Positions 6,792-9,406 of a stretch of 9,406 bases of DNA are shown piece by piece. The notes under the pieces are model-generated. The model was not told where the DNA came from and searched no databases. It was given only the letters and a program-made list of their open reading frames with translations. The DNA is taken from positions 1-9,406 of the forward strand of contig CAYFPB010000052.1 of NCBI GenBank assembly GCA_964344895.1, in the 5' to 3' direction. This stretch comes from UBA6164 sp964344895. Lineage in GTDB: Bacteria; Patescibacteriota; Gracilibacteria; BD1-5; UBA6164. Numbering within the stretch: position 1 is the first letter of the stretch; the number at the start of each line of letters is the position of its first letter. Made by a program: the position numbers and the translations under genes.

Positions 6792-9269
6792 CTTTTCAAA
6801 TATTTCTTCTATATCTTCTCTTATTTGAGAAATCAGTTCTAAATCTTTTAAATCAGCTATTTTTAAATCAGGTACTCATGATTGTCTTACTCAATATACT
6901 TCTCATGGTCACCTTAATTCTAAATCTATTTCAGCTAGCTCAAATCAATTATTTGTTGTTTCCATAGCTTTTAATCTATCTGTAGGATTTCATTTACTTG
7001 GGAATAAATAACAATAAGATTGATGCTCTCACCTACCTACTCTTCATCTAAACTGATGCAATTGACTAAGTCAAAATCTTTCAGCTCATTCTATACACAT
7101 AATTGTTGCATTTGGTACATTTACTCATACTTCTACTACTGAAGTAGAAGAAAGTATTTGTATTTTATTTTCTGAAAATTCTTTCATAATTACATCTTTT
7201 TCTTTTGCTTTCATTTTACCATGGAGTAATCATGTTCTATATGGATGAAATATATTTACTAGTGATTCATAAGTTGATATTGCATTAGCTAAATCTATCT
7301 TTTCTGATTCCTCAACTAGTGGTGATATCCAAAATACTTGCCTTCATTTTTCTAATTCTGCTCTTATAAAATTTTCTATTTCATGTCTGTGTGTATCATT
7401 TCTAGCTACTTTTGTAAATATTTCTTTTCTTCACTTTGGATATTGTGATATAATTGATAAGTCTTGATCTCAATAAAGAGTTAAAGCTAGAGTTCTAGGT
7501 ATTGGTGTTGCTGTCATATTTAAGTTATGTGGTACTAGTCATGTTTTATTTCCAAATCATTTTTCAAGTACTTCTCTTTGTTTTACTCAAAATCTATGCT
7601 GTTCATCAACTACAACAAATCACAAATTATAAAAACTTACACTTTCTTGAACTAGTGCATGTGTTCATATAACTATATCTATATTTCATAGCTTTATATC
7701 AGCCTGCACAGCTTCTTTTTGTTTTTTTGTAAGGCTTCATACCAAAAAATGAGAACTAATACTATATTGCATAAATAAATCCTGCATTCACTCAAAGTGT
7801 TGACGAGCAAGTATTTCTGTAGGAGCCATTATTGCTACTTGTATACGATTAGCTTTATTATTTTGCCTAACTTCCTGCCCTCACCTAACCTCTCCCAAAG
7901 GGAGAGGAATATATTTAATAATTGTATTTAATATTTTATCTAAATTAGAAAAAACTTCTTCATTGGTAAATCTTATAACTTTTACTCAATACTTTTCTAT
8001 TATTTCATCTCTTATTTTATCATATTCTTTTGTTTTTTCATGTATTCATCAATCCAATTCAATTACTAACTTTATTTCATCACAATAAAAATCAGCAATA
8101 TACCTTCAAAAAGGATGTTGTCTTCTAAATTTTAAATTATTTAATTTTCTATTTCTTAATATTTCCCATAATATTGCCTCACTTTTTGTTTGTTTTTTTC
8201 TTAACTCTTTTGATAATTCTACAATATATCTTGGATTATACTCTTTTTGGCAATACATTATAGTCCCCTCTCCCTTTGGGAGAGGGGTAGGGTGAGGGCT
8301 TTTTATTGAACTAGACTGAAAGCCTGAGGGAGAGGTAGATGATTCTATTATTGCATGTAAAGCAGCAACAAGTGCTACTGCAGTTTTACCTGTTCAAACA
8401 TCTCACTCTAATAGCCTCTGCATAGAGTGAGGTTTTTCCATGTCTTTTAGTATTTGAAAAAGTACTATTTTTTGATGATCTGTTAATTCAAATGGTAGTT
8501 TTGATAATATATCTTTTACTAGGTCTGAATTTAATTTTATAGGCTTTGATTTACCTTCTGTTTGTTCAAAGTTTTCATACTTATTACTTATTGCTCTATA
8601 ATTTATTTCAAATAGTTCTCAATAAGCTAATCTATACTGCCCCAATTCTATATCATGTTTATTTTTTGGAAAATGTACTTTATATATTGCTTCTTTTTTT
8701 GATATAAATCAATATTTTTTTATTATATTTTCTGGTAAGTCTTCAGTTATATCTGATATATATTTCTTTAATTTTACTATTTTTCAAGCTGTCCATTTAG
8801 TTGGTATATAGTTTATATCTGAATATACTGGAACTATTTCTCCTCAAGTTTTTGATAGATCTGTTTCAGTTTCTGGTGATTGAAATGTTACTTTTCCAAA
8901 GGCATATTTTACTTTTCATGATACTATTATTTTTTTACCTTCATATGGTTTTAGAGTTGTTGCTAAATATTTTCTATTAAACCAAACTGCTTCTGATAAA
9001 AATCAATTTTTATCTTCTATCACAGCTTTTGTTAACAACTTTCCCCCTCCTGTTTTTTGTGAATTTAGTGATACCAATTTTACAAGTATTGTATTTTTTT
9101 CCTTAATGTTTATAAGAGAAAAATTATCTAGTACATCTGTTCTGTCATCATAATCTCTAGGATACCAATTAAGCAAATCTCCCACAGTTAAAATACCTCA
9201 TTTTTCAAGAGCTTTAATATAATTATCAGTTGTACCAAGTATAGATTTAATCAATTTTATATTTATCAT
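6777..9269 (-). CDS. recG: ATP-dependent DNA helicase RecG with in-frame DUF559 nuclease insertion
   Basis: 830 codons, ending TAG, with over 30 in-frame TGA read as Gly. RecG remodels stalled replication forks and branch-migrates Holliday junctions. The N-terminal helix-hairpin region (GILTVGDLLNWYPRDYDDRT) and OB-fold wedge domain are present. Helicase motifs are intact: LTDHQ, GDVGTGKT (289-296), IMAPTEILARQH, VIGTHALVQ, DEQHRFGVKQRE (555 on), TATPIPRTLALTLYGD, VVEVGVNVPNA, QFRGRVGRGEHQSYC, and the C-terminal RGPGEVYGVRQSG. Length exceeds the usual 670-700 residues because about 161 residues (309-469) sit between motif I (...ALHAIIE) and motif Ia (NKANRIQVAIMAPTEI). That block is a full DUF559 domain, and frame is kept through both junctions. 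The start at 9269 begins the conserved N terminus; no Shine-Dalgarno is seen. Whether the fusion protein is an active helicase is unknown. Confidence 0.93.
7878..7907. repeat. REP-like hairpin repeat, distal side of the DUF559 cassette
   Basis: CCCTCACCTAA followed by the palindrome CCTCTCCCAAAGGGAGAGG (8-base arms, 3-base loop). It is far more GC-rich than anything around it. Its reverse complement, with small changes, recurs at 8265-8298, so the two copies bracket the nuclease as terminal inverted repeats. It is translated on the minus strand as part of recG (PLPLGEVRGG). Confidence 0.85.
8265..8298. repeat. REP-like hairpin repeat, proximal side of the DUF559 cassette
   Basis: The palindrome CCCCTCTCCC-TTT-GGGAGAGGGG (10-base arms) is followed by TAGGGTGAGGG. 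It is the inverted partner of 7878-7907, differing mainly by extra C/G bases. Minus-strand translation gives SPHPTPLPKGEG without a stop. Repeats of this CCCTCACCC...CTCTCCC form are common beside DUF559 genes in other bacteria (general knowledge, not checked here). Confidence 0.85.
8323..8335. repeat. Third, partial copy of the GC-rich repeat
   Basis: CCTGAGGGAGAGG shares the GGGAGAGG half of the hairpin core and lies 25 bases outside the proximal repeat, still inside the presumed insertion. It is translated as part of the Ser/Pro-rich entry segment (TSPSG). Confidence 0.5.
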
Positions 9270-9271
9270 AA

Positions 9272-9315
9272 ATTTTTTTTAGTATATTATATGTATATAA
9301 TATACTAAAAAAAAT
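9272..9315. promoter_or_regulatory. Long perfect palindrome at the recG promoter region
   Basis: The core has arms AGTATATTATAT and ATATAATATACT around GT (9281-9306). Flanking T and A runs extend the symmetry to 21-base arms. On the minus strand it holds TATAAT (9291-9286) 16 bases before the recG ATG, with a T-rich stretch about 17 bases further upstream. This would give recG a nearly leaderless transcript. It may be operator plus -10, or a second hairpin terminator for the upstream gene. Confidence 0.5.
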
Positions 9316-9346
9316 AAAAAAGTCTAATTTTAATTAGACTTTTTTT
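9316..9346 (-). terminator. Bidirectional hairpin terminator between recG and the upstream gene
   Basis: AGTCTAAT (9321-9328) and ATTAGACT (9333-9340) pair around a 4-base loop, with an A-run on the left and seven T on the right. It starts just after the stop codon of the partial gene at 9350 and separates that gene from recG. The A/T runs would allow use in both directions. Confidence 0.7.
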
Positions 9347-9349
9347 ATC

Positions 9350-9406
9350 TTACGGGTAAATAAATAGTTTTGTGTATCTGGAATTTTTAACTACAAGAAA
9401 ATAGTA
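9350..9406 (-). CDS. C-terminal end of an unidentified gene (partial)
   Basis: Eighteen residues (YYFLVVKNSRYTKLFIYP) and a TAA stop, entering from the right edge. The frame is open to the edge and is followed at once by a strong terminator, which supports a real gene end. Too short to assign a family. Confidence 0.5.
   Translation of the reverse strand, partial: YYFLVVKNSRYTKLFIYP

Larger units (their letters stand above)
7860..8342 (-). mobile_element. DUF559 endonuclease domain cassette inserted in recG, bounded by inverted GC-rich repeats
   Basis: 483 bases, 161 codons, exactly divisible by three. It encodes a repeat-derived Ser/Pro-rich entry (SPSG, PHPTPLPKGEG) and a complete DUF559 domain (restriction-endonuclease-like fold, related to Vsr-type nucleases). 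Visible are ELRKKQTKSEAILWEILRNR, FRRQHPFGRYIADFYC, LVIELDGGIHEKTKEYDKIR and GVKVIRFTNEEVF. Probable catalytic residues are present: the Asp of ADFYC and the Glu and Asp of IELDG, plus the Glu of SEAILWE. A second repeat-derived segment (IPLPLGEVRGG) then leads back to RecG. Five of its Gly codons are TGA. There are no intein-like Cys/Ser start or His-Asn end residues and no intron-like interruption, so it is read as a translated insertion. The edges are set by comparison with the expected RecG sequence and may be off by several codons. Confidence 0.8.

Noticed and set aside
7860..8342. Insert in recG as an intein or self-splicing intron
   Set aside because: No Cys/Ser/Thr-led N-terminal splice block, no His-Asn end, no LAGLIDADG or HINT motifs, and the reading frame is continuous across both edges with no intron-like RNA core recognised.
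7856..8352. TATTATT direct repeat at 7856-7862 and 8346-8352 as a target-site duplication
   Set aside because: The spacing of 490 bases is not a multiple of three, and such a 7-mer is common in this AT-rich DNA; an empty site from a relative would be needed.
9003..9185. 60-residue protein beginning MGDLLNWYPRDY
   Set aside because: It is an internal piece of RecG cut by TGA codons under the standard code; the true frame extends on both sides.

Overview
The window comes from a strongly AT-rich bacterium that reads UGA as glycine (genetic code 25), which points to Candidatus Absconditabacteria (SR1) or Gracilibacteria. The basis is direct. Under the standard code every gene here is chopped by in-frame TGA. 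With TGA = Gly six long frames open, all on the minus strand, and TGA falls exactly on invariant glycines: Walker A, DEQHRFG and RGRVGRG of RecG, and VNDGS, DADGQ and NGYR of the glycosyltransferase. TGG still serves as Trp, and visible stops are only TAA or TAG.

Layout in the direction of minus-strand transcription (right to left). (1) 9350-9406: last 18 residues of an unidentified gene, then a strong hairpin terminator. (2) 6777-9269: recG, interrupted in frame between helicase motifs I and Ia by a complete DUF559 (PD-(D/E)XK-type) endonuclease domain flanked by GC-rich inverted hairpin repeats. This is the most unusual object in the window. (3) 5620-6642: a membrane-anchored family-2 glycosyltransferase with an N-terminal DUF2304-like region. 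(4) 1639-5517: three tightly spaced genes for exported proteins: a lamin-tail-domain plus triple PKD-like protein with a C-terminal membrane anchor, a probable beta-helix-like secreted protein, and a small secreted protein of unknown function. (5) 1-1541: a FecR-domain protein with its own predicted promoter and a very long charged tail that runs off the window.

The left two thirds is therefore largely a cell-surface locus (glycosyltransferase, adhesin-like PKD/LTD protein, secreted proteins, FecR-type envelope protein), while the right third is DNA repair (recG) carrying a mobile-looking nuclease insertion. No tRNA, rRNA, CRISPR array or plus-strand gene was found. Intergenic gaps are all under 150 bases. 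Starts generally lack a clear Shine-Dalgarno sequence and sit behind A/T-rich leaders.
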